A DNA stretch of 64,000 nt. Source: Maniola hyperantus. Taxonomy: Eukaryota; Arthropoda; Insecta; Lepidoptera; Nymphalidae. A program made the translations under genes and the position numbers. The DNA lies in contig NC_048556.1 in assembly GCF_902806685.2 (NCBI RefSeq), forward strand, positions 12,052,734 through 12,116,733, read 5' to 3'. The stretch's first letter is position 1. Each line of letters starts with the position of its first letter. The notes beneath the pieces were generated by a model. It made no database searches, was not told where the DNA came from, and saw only the letters and a program-made list of their open reading frames with translations. Shown here piece after piece: positions 52,396 to 63,647 of this stretch.

Positions 52396-53090
52396 TACAA
52401 AAGATTTGTCACTGAGAGCGATGATCGCCTAGTAGTTACGACTTTGGCCTTCCTACTTAATATGATTTCGGCATAATTAGTATGGCTTAGGTACAGTTTG
52501 TTAATTTCTTTGATCTGTTTCATTTTGTCTATTCTGCATTTTAGCAGATATTTTTTAGCAGATCTGTTTTAATTAAACATTTGAATGCAATCCTATTTCA
52601 ATTTTATTATTGTATCTTTTCTATTATAATTTTATTGTTTGCCGTTCGTATACAATGGTTCTTACTGTGAATAAAATCTTTGACTTTGAATAATTTTAAT
52701 TTTAATTAAATGCTTTTTTGACTTTCTTTCAATAATAATAATAATATTAATAATTTATCTGGACCGAAGGCAGCGCGTTTTCTGATAAATTGTGTGTTAG
52801 GACAATATTGAGTAAGCTATAGCGTTTGATCGCCTTCGCTTAGCTCTCTTTGGACAACAATATAAAGTACTCTAGTATCCTTACGCACATTTTCTAAATC
52901 TCTCACCCGTAGAGCGCTAAGCCGCAGGATCAATCTGTGACGGGTCCATTTGTCAAGTGCGCTCCAGCATCCGCTGAGATGCGTCGGGAAAGGCACTTAC
53001 GAGGGATTTCTGTAGATTATGATAAAAATATTTTTGGACTGCATTTGGGGCACAATTTTTTAACTCCAAATGTTCTGTATTCGATTATAA
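52396..53090. other. Interval without recognisable genes
   Basis: It has a short A+T-rich (AAT)n-like run near 52728-52750 and an AATAAAATCTTTGACTTTG tail near 52670-52690 that resembles a LINE 3' end. No gene was seen. Confidence 0.3.
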
Positions 53091-53094
53091 CCCG

Positions 53095-53321
53095 GCTTGC
53101 GTGGATTTAGTGTTTTTTTATTTCGTGGGAATTCTTTGATTTTCCGGAATAAAAAGTAGCATAATAATATATTTATGTCTGTCTTACAGACACAAACAAT
53201 GCCCATCAAAATTGGTTAAGCAGATGGACCGTAAAAAAGAACCAATAAACAGACAGTCAGACCTTTTCGTGGCCCATGCAAATACCTAAATCCACGCGGA
53301 CGAAGTCGCGAAATCATCTAG
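53095..53321 (+). mobile_element. Mosaic Helitron-like family B copy
   Basis: 53095-53250 reads as an inverted 5'/middle part (GGGAATTCTTTGATTTTCCGGAATAAAAAGTAGC). 53262-53321 reads as a direct 3' end (TGGCCCATGCAAATACC ... GACGAAGTCGCGAAATCATCTAG). The two halves are head to head, as at 24703-24855. Confidence 0.5.
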
Positions 53322-53334
53322 CCGTACCCATATT

Positions 53335-53525
53335 ATATAATATGTGAAAGTATGCTTGTTTTTTGCTGGTTTGTCCTTCAATCACCCTGATCAACGCCGG
53401 ATCGAACGGTGTGATTTTTGCATACATACTAAAGACCTGGAGAGGTACATAGGCTACTATTTATACCAGAAAATCAAAGCATTTCCACAGGATTTTGAAT
53501 CCCAAATCCACGCCGATGATATATA
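53335..53525 (+). mobile_element. Helitron-like family B variant, decayed 3' end
   Basis: TATATAATATGTGAAAGTATGC, TTTGTCCTTCAATCACCC, AAAGACCTGGAGAGGTACATAGGCTAC and CACAGGATTTTGAATCCCAAATCCACGCCG follow the subtype seen at 49850. Confidence 0.55.
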
Positions 53526-54818
53526 GTATATCTAGTATCTAGTATAGTATATTTTCAAAGTCATCGATAGTAAAGTAAACTTGTAATGTTAGCATCACCG
53601 CAATCCTATGGTAATACCGCATTATGCACATGTTCTCAATGTATCGCTCTATACTGAGAGTCTAGGGCAGAGGGCTAGGCTGTGTATAAGCTAAAAGGAT
53701 ACCTAACGGTAACGCAGTACGGACCCCAGCAATGTAAAGCCTGCACTACACTCACGCGCGAATTGCAATTATTCTTTCTCTACATTCGCAAGTTTTCGCA
53801 GTCTACTCAGACCTTAGTAGTGGACATCAAAACCAACATCGACAATATACCATGCTGAATAAAACCTAAAGACAAAAAACACCGAATTGAGATCATCCTC
53901 CGTTTTTGAAAGTGTGATCTTACTATAATTATGTGTTTAGTCAATTTTAAGATAGTTATCACTCATATTTTTAACTAGCTTATGCTCGTATAAGATAAAT
54001 GGTTAGAGTTGCTATTTATTTCTTGAAATTGCTACTAAACTCTTTAGATTTTGCTTAAGAATTAATTCTAAACCATTGACATTTTATTTGTAAACAGAGG
54101 CACGTCAAAATGATAGACAAAATACTACAGACGTAACAGATAATATATAGCAGCTAATCCAAAGGTCTTACATGGTGAAATTGATTTTATTATATTTTAG
54201 AAGTAAAGTAATTGTAGATTTAAATAGAGTATAATGTGGAATTTTGAAGTGTATAAATTTAAAACTAAAGTTTAATCTCTATTGTCGACTCTATTGAATT
54301 TGAGTTTTATATGGTATCATTATACTTATGGAAAGGGTAGCCAAAGGGCTATAAATGGCTCTGCTTTGACGGTAGACATCATTAATTTTCCTATTTTTAA
54401 GAAGAAGCTGTGACATACCTACAGGTACGAATATTGTTGATTTTATATTTCTATTGTTGTACTATGTATGTTGATTTATGTATTGTTAAAATGTGTAATT
54501 GGTATTTCAAAATAGACACCACCGAGTTTTTTCTTGCCAGTTCTTTCTCTCGGTAGATAATATGCTTTTTACGAACTGGCGGTAGATTTTTCTTAAAGGA
54601 AATAATAAATTATTTAATGATAAAGCAATAAGTAATGGTAAAGATAAACTTTGATTTGGAGGGAGTTTTTCCCTGAATAAAACAGTTTATTTCCTTATAC
54701 AATCTTTTATTTTGTCTCCTACCTACAACCACGCCCTAGCTTATTGATAACGAACTAAGGTTTAGGCTCTCAGTAGGTTATTTCCTGACTCTATTGTCTC
54801 TATACTTCTGAGGCTAAT
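53526..54818. other. Interval without recognisable genes, one LINE 3' remnant
   Basis: 54500-54600 has CACCGAGTTTTTTCTTGCCAGTTCTTTCTCTCGGTAG, similar to part of the LINE 3' UTR at 49680-49720. Otherwise A+T-rich and non-coding. Confidence 0.35.
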
Positions 54819-55024
54819 CTAGCACTCGCGACTTCGTCCGCGTGGACTACACAAATTTCAAATTCCTATTTTACTCCCTTCAGGGTTGAATTTTTAAAAA
54901 TCCTTTCTTAGCGGATGCCTACGTCATAATAGCTATCTGCGTGCCAAATTTTAGCCCGATCCGTCCAGTAGTTTGCGCTGTGCGTTGATATGTCAGTCAG
55001 TCACCTTTTCGTTTTATATTTAGA
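54819..55024 (-). mobile_element. Helitron-like family A, minus copy
   Basis: CTAG at 54819-54822, ACTTCGTCCGCGTGGACTAC, GGATGCCTACGTCATAATAGC and TTTTATATTTAGA at the other end. The family words are all present. Confidence 0.7.
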
Positions 55025-55535
55025 TAAGACTAAAATTTGTTTCAATTCTGGATAAGAAAAGCTTGTTTTCAAAAATTAGTTTTCAAGACTATAGATTTCT
55101 GTCTACTGTCACTGGTCATACCAGTGTTCTACTCTTGGATTTATATTCATTCGTATGTATTAGGTACTGAAATCAGGCAAAAAGAGGATGTCCATTTTTT
55201 GAAGGTTTAGAAAAAACTGCGGGCTAATGCGGCAAGAGTGTAGAGCGGGCTTAACCATAAACCGCGATTGACATAGTTCCATTCATAAATGTGATTTGAG
55301 ATTCATAAGTAACAAGATAAATAGAATATCATTTGGAGAGTAAGTAGCGGGTACCTGTTTAGAAAGTCGTAACTCATAGTTTTGGAGGATAATTATTTAA
55401 ATGGGATAAGCTGCTGAATTTACGTTGAGCTTTCCGACATAGCGCCTTCCTTTATTCAACTTTAAAAAAAGTCAAGAGTCGGACTTCCATATGAAGGTTT
55501 CTGTACGTTCTGTATGTAGGTACCATCTAAATATG

Positions 55536-55577
55536 TATAAAAGGAGAAGGTGACAGACTGACTGACTGACTGACTAT
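55536..55577 (+). mobile_element. Helitron-like family A, 5' end only
   Basis: A|TCTAAATATGTATAAAAGG then GTGACAGACTGACTGACTG and an abrupt change to unrelated sequence. Confidence 0.55.
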
Positions 55578-56137
55578 TTTTTTATATAAGAAGATAAAAC
55601 AGTGACATTTTCATGAAAGTAAACATTCATGTAATTTCATTGTGATTCGAGCACAAAGATTTGTATGTAAACCTTTGAGCCTGTGTAACAAAATAAAATA
55701 CTTAAAATTTTCTAGAGAAATCTGGAAAACCACAGACACAAATATCATTTCCTAGAACGTGTCTACGAAATCTCATTTAGTTTGATTGTTTTATATTAAA
55801 AAAGAACCAAACTATAGTTGCTTGGATAGCGTTTCGAATAAATTCCTCTTAAAAGTTGAATGGGGAACCAACCTCACGCATGGTCTTAATGCATCAAAGC
55901 GAAAAAAGTAACACTTGTAAGAATCATTAGCGCAACAGTAGCGACGCCGCGTCAGCTCAGCCGGGGGCGAGCAGTTGTAACGAAGATAAGTTACTGCTGT
56001 CAGTGCATATGCGGGGATGCATATGCAGTGTTGATGGCGTTTTTCATGCATACTAATAGAAAGCTAATGATTCCGACTGTGTTTTAGTATCCACCCATTT
56101 AGTTTATTTTAGTTTTTTTTAAACCTAAAGCCTAGCC
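55578..56137. other. Interval without recognisable genes
   Basis: No host coding feature was seen. The right part probably includes the 3' UTR of the minus-strand LINE remnant at 56138-56340. Confidence 0.3.
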
Positions 56138-56340
56138 TTATCTAGTGTACAAATCATGCCCATGTGGAATGGTGCCAAGAATATTGGCTGCATTTCCGCG
56201 CTGGACAGCAAGGTTGATCCTTTGTGCAAAAAATGAGCCAGCCCTTCTATCACCAGATGAGGCTATTAAACGCGGTGAAATGTCTCCTAAAATTTTCTTC
56301 GCACTAAAACTCAATGGCCACAGAGTCTCCGCCACGGTAT
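56138..56340 (-). pseudogene. LINE reverse-transcriptase C-terminal fragment (IAIQRGNA type)
   Basis: The frame on the minus strand includes GDISPRLIASSGDRRAGSFF and QRINLAVQRGNAANILGTIP. I recall this as the C-terminus of a widespread LINE ORF. It is truncated at its 5' side by 56340 and has no catalytic residues. Confidence 0.65.
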
Positions 56341-56376
56341 TTTACTCAATATTGCACTTTATGTTTTTGGAAAAAG

Positions 56377-56575
56377 TGAAGGAAAAGGTGACTGACTGAC
56401 TGATCTATACAGCTTAAACTACTGGGTGGATTGGGCTAAAATTTTGCATGCAGATAGCTGTTATGGCGTACACATCCGCTAAGAAAGGATTTTCGAAAAT
56501 TCAAACCCTAGGGGGTGAAATAGGGCCTTGAAATTTTTTGTAGTCCACGCGAACGAAGTCGTAGACATATTCTAG
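56377..56575 (+). mobile_element. Helitron-like family A, 5'-damaged copy
   Basis: It starts near GAAGGAAAAGGTGACTGAC and ends TCTAG|T at 56575. It is more diverged than neighbours (ACTACTGGGTGGATTGGGC). Confidence 0.6.
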
Positions 56576-57006
56576 TCGGGTTTAATTCTCAACAAGGTGG
56601 TATGACATAATTTAGTCACTAAAGAGCGCCCACCACCCAAAACTCCAGTTCGCAATAACTTTTTATAGGCACTTAAGCCTCCTACACACTGCGCCAGGAC
56701 CAGGGTGGGAATTGTTACACTTTGTTATCTGTACGAGCCTTGAATCGATGTTAACCAGTAATATATAGACGCATTACTCGTAATGATATGCCTAACAGCC
56801 GGACATACAAGCCTAGTACATTAGTGAGCTATAAATCTAATTATAAACAACTCTAGTTATGTTAAGTGAACTAGTTTAAAACATATTTACAGCTTTGTAT
56901 TACAATTTTTTTTACGTTGACTGGTTTGGTCTAGTCTAGTCTAGACTACGATCTTTTTATGAGTGACTAGCTTCTGCCCACGACTTTGTTCGTGATTCAT
57001 TATATA

Positions 57007-57225
57007 TCTATATATATAAAAGGGAAAGGTGACTGACTGACTGACTGATCTATCAACGCACAGCTCAAACTACTGGACGGATCGGGCTGAAATTTGGCAT
57101 GCAGATAGCTATTATGACGTAGGCATCCGCTAAGAAAGGATTTTTGAAAATTCAACTCCTAAGGGGGTGAAATAGGGTTTTTAAATTTTGTAGTCCACGC
57201 GGACGAAGTCGCGAGCATAAGCTAG
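57007..57225 (+). mobile_element. Helitron-like family A, full-length copy
   Basis: A|TCTATATATATAAAAGGG to AAGCTAG|T, 219 bp, close to the 31082 and 32905 copies. Confidence 0.75.
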
Positions 57226-57274
57226 TAATTTATAAGCAGCTTTCTAATGGTGAAATAATAATTAATATTAATAA

Positions 57275-57471
57275 TCTAAATATATAAAAGGAAAAGGTGA
57301 CTGACTGATCTATCAACGCACAGCTCAAACTACTGGACGGATAGGGCTGAAGTTTAGCACGCAGATAGACATACACTAAAAAAGGATTTTTAAAAACTCA
57401 ACCCCTAAGGGGGTAAAATAGAGGTTTGAAATTTGTATAGTCCACCCGGACGAAGTCGCGGGATATGCTAG
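57275..57471 (+). mobile_element. Helitron-like family A, copy with internal deletion
   Basis: A|TCTAAATATATAAAAGG to ATGCTAG|T, 197 bp. It lacks the second GACT repeat and the TATTATGACG segment. It lies 49 bp from the preceding copy. Confidence 0.7.
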
Positions 57472-57731
57472 TTATTAATAAGACCAGTAGCGTAGTTAAC
57501 CAACCTATGGATTACAAACAAATAAACAAATCTTGCTTCTTTATAATTTTACTCCTAAATGACTCAAACCAGGAATCGAACGCGGGATCTTACGAAAGCA
57601 AGGCCGCCATCGTCATTTGGCCAGCAATTTGTTGTGTCGAACACAGTTTTCTGATTTTGTTTATGTCCATAGCGTTACATTACTTGTTGTAGTAAATACC
57701 TACTGAAATAAATTTTATAACCGTACAAACA
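57472..57731. other. Short interval with a tRNA-like fragment
   Basis: 57560-57625 inverted reads GGCGGCCTTGC...GATCCCGCGTTCGATTCCTGG, a B-box-like fragment of a SINE or tRNA. It is too incomplete to be a functional tRNA. Confidence 0.3.
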
Positions 57732-57959
57732 TCCATACGTCATACTAATATCATAAATGCGAAAGTATGTCTGTCTGTCTGTCTGTCTGCTAGCCTTTCA
57801 CGGCCCATCCGTTCAACCGATTTTGACGAAATTTGGTACAGCGATAGCTTGCATCCCGGGGAAGGGCATAGGCTACTGTTTATCCCGGAAAATCAAAGAG
57901 TTCCCACGGGATTTTGAAAAACCTAAATCCACGCGGACGAAGTCGCGGGCATCAGCTAG
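57732..57959 (+). mobile_element. Helitron-like family B, full-length reference copy
   Basis: A|TCCATACGTCATACTAATA to ATCAGCTAG|T, 228 bp. It has (GTCT)n, CCATCCGTTCAACCGATTTTG, GATAGCTTGCATCCCGGGG, CATAGGCTACTGTTTATCCC, TCCCACGGGATTTT and the hairpin TCCACGCGGA. Confidence 0.8.
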
Positions 57960-58407
57960 TTACATACACCCCTAGATGAAAAGGTCACTAAGTCAAAAAA
58001 CCAAAATGTTCAGAAACGACGAAAAACTGATTTTAGGATATCTATGAAAGATACGGAAAATCTAATAATACATTCGTAAAAGAAATATTTTCTAAAGCTT
58101 GTTCAACTGACTTATTTGTATGTTATCTGTTAAAAACCCGAAATAATCGAGATTTTTTAGTTACTCTAGTTTTGCAGCGGTAGTGAGCAAGTTTTTTGTG
58201 CAGTAAGTAGAATTAGCTTACTTTATCTGAAATGAAAATGAGTTACATTACTTTTCACCTCAAAATTGAGATAACTTTTTGTTGTAGAGTTTTGAGTTAC
58301 GCCATGAACGGGTGATAAGTTTTAATTTTAATACAATAAAAATGGTTGAAATATAGCAGTAACAAATGTAAAGAAAAACAAACCCGTTATTTATTTACTG
58401 AATGAGT

Positions 58408-58596
58408 AATAAAAGCTGACTAACTGACTGATTGACTGATCTATTAACGTTCAGTTCAAACTACTGGACGGATCGGGCTGAAATTTGGCATTCAGATAGC
58501 TATTATGACGTAGACATTCGTTAAAAAAGGATTTTGGAAAATTCAACCCTTGAAGGGGTGAAATAGGTGTTTGAAAGTGTAGCAGAAATAAGCTAG
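58408..58596 (+). mobile_element. Helitron-like family A copy nested in the DNA transposon
   Basis: TAACTGACTGATTGACTGATC, ACTACTGGACGGATCGGGCTG and AAGCTAG|T at 58596. The 5' terminus is diverged and the GTCCACGCGGAC hairpin is deleted. Confidence 0.6.
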
Positions 58597-58639
58597 TTAA
58601 AAATTAAATTTAACTGAATCATTAATTATTTGTATTAGG

Positions 58640-59690
58640 ATGGTTTCTCCGTAACAAAAAACTGGTATTTGCTTAGTTTTATATGAACAAATTGGCGGGT
58701 TATTGAGTCAAACTTGGTACTACATTTAAAACGGACATTTTTCTCCGCAAGGAGGTTGCAATTTGCGAGCAGGGATTTTTTTTTTTAGTTGATCCCGTGA
58801 CTTGTAAGTTGTACAGCTTTCCTGAATTACTCGGGGTTTTGGTTATATTAACCGTACATGTCTCCAGTTTCCTTAGTTTCTTCTTACTCTGGACTATTTG
58901 TTCTTTTGCTAGAGTTTCTACACTTGGAACTAGATTGTGATCCTCATGATCAGGGTGTGTAGTGTTATTTTCATTGGGTCTTGAAGCAATATTTTGGCCT
59001 AGATTCTGAATTTCGCAATAGGAGCCAGAAGCGTTCTTTCATCATTTGAGCTATTACTACGCGAACTTGAACTGCTAGACGAAGATGAAAGGGAGCGAGT
59101 TCGTGATATTATTGGCGAAGTTATTGTTATCGATATTATCGTTGTGCGGGTCTGCGTCAGAATCGTCGAAATGAACTGGTGAGACAACATACTGATGTTT
59201 CAACTTTTCGTTGTCCGTCAGCGTCTTTAGGCTGCTCTTCAAGTTTTAAAGAAGATTCTAAAAGGCTCGGTGATGAAACTAACCCTTCTTCAGCTGGCGA
59301 CTCAGGTTCATACGCTCTATTGAGCATTTCCATATTATGAGGGGATGAAATACTTCTTGAAACATCCAATGCTACTGGCAACTCAGGTGCATTACTCTAT
59401 TTAGCATTTCCATACCAGGGTACGGAAGCGTTCTTGGAGCATCCATTGGAACTGACAACTCAGTCTACTTTACCCTATTCAGCACTTCTGTACCATGGGA
59501 TGGAAGGGTTCTTCTATCATCCAATGCTGCTAGCTGGTCAAGATCCTGTTTTTGTGTTTATCATTTCTAACATGAGTTTTTCTGTACTTTTTTGTCCTAA
59601 AAACGAACAATCATGTAAAGTCAACCAACTCAAAAAATCCAAATATATCACGTCCTGCTTTTCGAATCTTAATAGCGAATAAAAAATCTA
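58640..59690 (-). pseudogene. Frameshifted transposase-associated coding region with minisatellite
   Basis: Read on the minus strand with frame changes, it starts near AIKIRKAGRDI. Three ~26-codon repeats (about 59260-59540) follow, like ALDDSRTLPSPGMEMLNR. Then come EPESPAEEGLVSSPSLLESS, a Ser-rich run, ETLAKEQIVQSKKKLRKLE and KLQPPCGEKC. Stops and frameshifts separate these pieces. The Cys motif KLQPPCGEKC resembles cysteine-rich N-terminal regions of unclassified insect transposon proteins that I recall; that is a weak link. No DDE core was found, so this is a deletion derivative. Confidence 0.45.
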
Positions 59691-60408
59691 ATTCTAAATG
59701 TCATAATAATAACCTTTTATCTATGAAAAGTACGTTTTTGACTAAACAGGCCAAGATAAAGTAAGTTAAACTTTCCCTCAACAAAACTACCGTAAGTCGG
59801 AATTTGATTTTACTGTCATGTAAATCTCAGTAACTTGAAATATCAAAAAAAATATCGCAATAAAATATCACCAAAACAACGTAACTCAAAATGAACAATA
59901 ATTATTATAAATAAAATTTCTGTAAAACACAATTAACTCTAAATAAAAACGAATTTAATGATGACTTACGTTAGTAAATTTGACGTGAACTCCTCCAACT
60001 CAAAATGAGCCATTATTCAAACGTCATCAACCTTCATCGACCGGAAGACTACTCAAAATGACGGAGTATGTTTGCGCCGTTGAGGGGAGGGTCATTCAAG
60101 TAAACCTACGTTTTGGACCATTATTCGATGACGGTTGAAGGTATAGTTACGTGAGTTATATCGCCGTGTAGGTATTCGAGTCAGGAGTTTGAAAATGCCA
60201 CTAACTCAAAACACGCACTTTTTGACTTAGTGACCTTTTCATCTAGGGGTGCGATATAAGTCCTAAATTGTGTAAGAGTATATTCTGGTGATTTTACACA
60301 TTCACCTTTGTACCACTAAAGCGTTAAATTAAATGTTACAAGTTACAACCAACAATAGGTACCTATATCTAATAACAATGTTACAAGTTACAAATCAGAA
60401 ATGAGGAG

Positions 60409-60690
60409 ATCTCTAGAAGCACCAGAGTACCGACATCGCACAACGGGTTGCGAAGCTGAAGTGGCAATGTTGGAGGCAATGTGGCGTTGTGTTTGAGGTT
60501 CCATGCGCTAAAATGGCGACCGTGCACCGGAAAGCGCAGCGTTGGACAACCTTCCACTGGGTGGATATCAAACGAGTCGCAGGGAGCCGCAAGCGGCACA
60601 ATACCGTGGCGTGTGGAAGTCCCTACAAGAAACCTATGTCCAGCAGTGGACGTATATCAGTTGATAATGATGATAATGAATGTAACACCC
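60409..60690 (+). pseudogene. RTE-type LINE 3' end
   Basis: Shifting frames give AQRVAKLKWQWW, HRKAQRWTTFHWVDIKRVAGS and the 3' words CAGCAGTGGACGTATATCAG, then TGATAATGATGATAATGA. This is the C-terminus and tail of an RTE-like LINE, where the intact motif would be KWAGH..R....GRPP.RW.D. It has several frameshifts. Confidence 0.7.
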
Positions 60691-60693
60691 ACA

Positions 60694-60810
60694 TTGGCAC
60701 ACTTCACACGCCTTCGAGTTTACTTTATGGAGAACTCTCAGGCATGAAGAATCTTAGGCTATAATGAATGGAGATCCGAGTCTTCACCGCTAGGCTATCA
60801 CCGCTTCACT
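60694..60810 (-). mobile_element. SINE (GATGATG family), partial minus copy
   Basis: CTTCACACGCCTTCGAG, TATGGAGAACTCTCAGGCATG and CGCTAGGCTATCACCGC give the inverted body and head in order. Confidence 0.6.
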
Positions 60811-61030
60811 TTATTAAGCAGGTAGGAAAATAAATAATTATTATACGTTACGAATGAACGTATGGTCAGCCTACACTCGCATCCGATGACGGACCAAAAC
60901 CAGAACACCTTTCCCGACTCTATCAACGCGGCGGTACGCGGAAGCAGTAATATTACATCAACGGCTGCTTATTGACGGTCGATTGCACAGCGTTTGACGT
61001 GCGTTTTTACTAACATTTCAATATAACGCG

Positions 61031-61179
61031 TAAAATTTAACTCCTCACGCGCCATTTAAATTTTTTTTATCAAATTTCACGACAAAAGTACGATTTTAGT
61101 CATTATTTTAAAGGTGAACCAAACTTTTGACATGAAATATGACCTTTAGTTAAAATGGCGCGTAAGGAGTCATTTTGTA
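61031..61179. mobile_element. 149-bp palindromic MITE
   Basis: TTTAACTCCTCACGCGCCATTTAAA on the left faces TTAAAATGGCGCGTAAGGAGTCA on the right. Arms are about 27 bp with few mismatches around an A+T-rich loop. Confidence 0.65.
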
Positions 61180-61194
61180 CGGACCATACTCAAT

Positions 61195-61385
61195 TTAATT
61201 AGTCCGCGTGAATTGTTTATTAAAAATTCCGTGGGAGTTCTTTGATTTTCCGGTTTAAAAGAAGCCTATGTCACTATCTAGGTCTTTAACAATTACATGC
61301 AAAAAATCATGACGAACCGTTGCGACGCCATTGAAAGACAAACTAACAAACAAACGCACTCGCATTTATATATGGGTAATAATTA
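61195..61385 (-). mobile_element. Helitron-like family B variant, minus copy
   Basis: TAGTCCGCGTG, CGTGGGAGTTCTTTGATTTTCCGG, AGCCTATGTCACTATCTAGGTC, CCGTTGCGACGCCATTGAAAGACAAAC and CACTCGCATTTATA are the inverted order of the 49850 subtype. Confidence 0.6.
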
Positions 61386-63230
61386 GCCAAGAATCATCCT
61401 TGTAAGTTGTAACGACTGCTCTCATAACTTTTTAACATTGAAAGCATTATGAACTTAGTGAGTCTTGGCAACCAAAACATGAAATGTTTTTGGTCGGATT
61501 TCTTTATTCCAGAAATGTCTGAATGTATTTAATGTATCGGGTATCGTTAGAATCCTTACATCATCCCATCACTGGCTTTAATTTTTTTTAATTCAATATC
61601 ATAGCGGATTTATGGCACCATTTTTATTATTGAAAGCAAAGAAAGAATTTGGATTTGATTAAACAAAGGGATACCACTAGGAGAGACTCGAGATCATAAT
61701 TTATTAGCATTGCAACCCAAGCAGGCTAAATTGAAAATTGAAGCAATATGGAATGAATTATGCATTGAATTATTCATGTAGTCATGCATAAATAGAGTCA
61801 CCTACTTAGTAAATACTCGAGTAACTATGGATATTTCCTGTTTTATTCATATGCAACAGAATCAATCCCAATGAATTTCTTTTTTGAATTAATTTCGAAC
61901 ATTTTAAATTTGGAATACAACGAACAACAATAGGGCTGATTTTTTAAATTGCCAAATCATATTTTTCAATTAATGAATTTTGATATTTTAACAGATTTCA
62001 AATCCAAAAACTGGCAATATGGCTTCTGAGTTAAACATGTGCGAAGACAGGACAATTATAAGTCATGTTGTTACATGTAAAATAAGATAAAACCAAAAAC
62101 GCTAGTGTGCAGTACGCCTTAAACACCGATTTTAATCTCAAATAGTAAAAATATCATAACCACCATAAGTTAAGTAACTTATTAAATTAAGCCCATATAA
62201 TTGTTTTATTTGATAGTCGGAGCTTCCCACGAAAAGTTTTTATTTTTAACCCCCTAATTAACACGTTCAAGAGAATTAAGATGCTTGTGATCAGAGAGGT
62301 ATCATAGTGCTAGAGGCGGAGATATTTTTCAAAACGGCCTTTACCCAATACGGTATTTAACTATGTCAAAAATGAATGATTTCTCAGTGATTATTAAATA
62401 GAGGGTCTTCCAAAATACGTAAAATCCACGTCCTTTGTTAGGTTTATGTGTGATAACCATTTTAAATTATCGAATAAACTAAATAAAGCGCATCAACGTG
62501 ACTGTGACGTGATTGTGACGTCATATACCGGTATTTCATAGAATCTCGCATACTAAGCGCGCGTTTTGGCGTTTGATAAAAAGTTACTGATTTGACTAGC
62601 TGTCAAATTCCAGATTATTGTTAAACATAGATTCTTTCGCTGTCTCTGCTACTTGACAAAGTCTTTCGAGTTCACAGAAGTTTTTTAAGAGTTCATTTTC
62701 GTGACTAACTCTTTGCACGGGTTTAACATACGTTAAACTAGATAAAAACCAGTTTAAGCCACGTCCAAAAATTTTTTTACTAGACCAATTAAGTTCAATT
62801 TATCAGTTATATCACGTATTTGTTTAATTTATGTGAGGGCACTTTTCAGGCGTTAAATTTATGACGTCTGCACCTCTATGACCTGTCACTCAATGGTGGT
62901 AGCTATCAAAATAACATCAAAGCTATAAACTCAAAACCATGCTCTTAACAACTAACTAACAAGTAGTTTATACACCTACTCAAATTAACCGCTTACGACT
63001 TACGACTGATTTGATAGTAGTTACTTGCGTCAAAATGTTCCTCAATGTATTTTTTACCAGTAAAATAAAAACCTAACGAAAAAAAATATTGCTACCGATA
63101 TGTTTTTTAAATACAAGTGTTACGAAGTGCCTTGCCTGTGGTCCTCTTATTTGAAACGCATACACGTTATTGTTTGACCAAACCCTTACAAGAATGATGA
63201 AAATAATGTTGAGTCGGGATCGTTTTGAAA
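61386..63230. other. Interval without recognisable genes
   Basis: A+T-rich, with no coding frame above chance and no repeat family recognised. Confidence 0.35.
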
Positions 63231-63239
63231 TCAAAATCC

Positions 63240-63395
63240 GATATAATATATCGATACCTATCGATATATTTATTGTTTGGACATAGAGATATTAGGGCCA
63301 TTTAAAGTGAATCAACAATGAAGGCCTATTACAGTATATTATGCTTATCGACTGATCTGGGAGGAATTTATCGATCTATCGATGATCGATGATCT
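63240..63395. promoter_or_regulatory. Cluster of TATCGATA / CGATA sites
   Basis: Two TATCGATA words near 63248-63275 and several TATCGA, ATCGATGATCGATGATC words near 63347-63392 lie within 150 bp. In Drosophila, TATCGATA is the DRE bound by DREF and CGATA clusters are bound by BEAF-32, so this could be a promoter or boundary site. No adjacent gene was seen. Confidence 0.3.
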
Positions 63396-63529
63396 CGCCG
63401 AGGTGAAAGTTCTATTATGACGCCGACTTTATGGAAAAAGTATTGTGTTACAAGTTGCACTTGGGATAGTGATCAGTCAGTCAATGGGATAGTGATCAGT
63501 CAGTCAAGTCAAGTCAGTAGGTAAGTATA

Positions 63530-63600
63530 GAAGAGTGACATAGACTACTTTTTATTCCGGAAAATTCAAGAGTTCTCAAGGGGATTTTCAAAAATCCTGG
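63530..63600 (+). mobile_element. Helitron-like family B fragment
   Basis: GTGACATAGACTACTTTTTATTCCGGAAAATTCAAGAG and GGGGATTTTCAAAAATCC are the middle of family B. It is followed by a nearly full copy. Confidence 0.5.
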
Positions 63601-63647
63601 TTCCTCCTTCACCTTTCCACTATCGTACCGTAAGGCATCACCCGTAA

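Larger units (their letters stand above)
57967..60251 (-). mobile_element. Decayed 2.3-kb DNA transposon with ~33-bp terminal inverted repeats
   Basis: CACCCCTAGATGAAAAGGTC...AAAAA at 57967 is mirrored at 60219-60251 (..GACCTTTTCATCTAGGGGTG). Subterminal zones on both sides repeat AACTCAAAATGA and TGAGTTA-type words. No clear target duplication was found. The interior holds a broken minus-strand coding region. The superfamily is not assigned. A family A Helitron (58408-58596) is nested in it. Confidence 0.75.
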
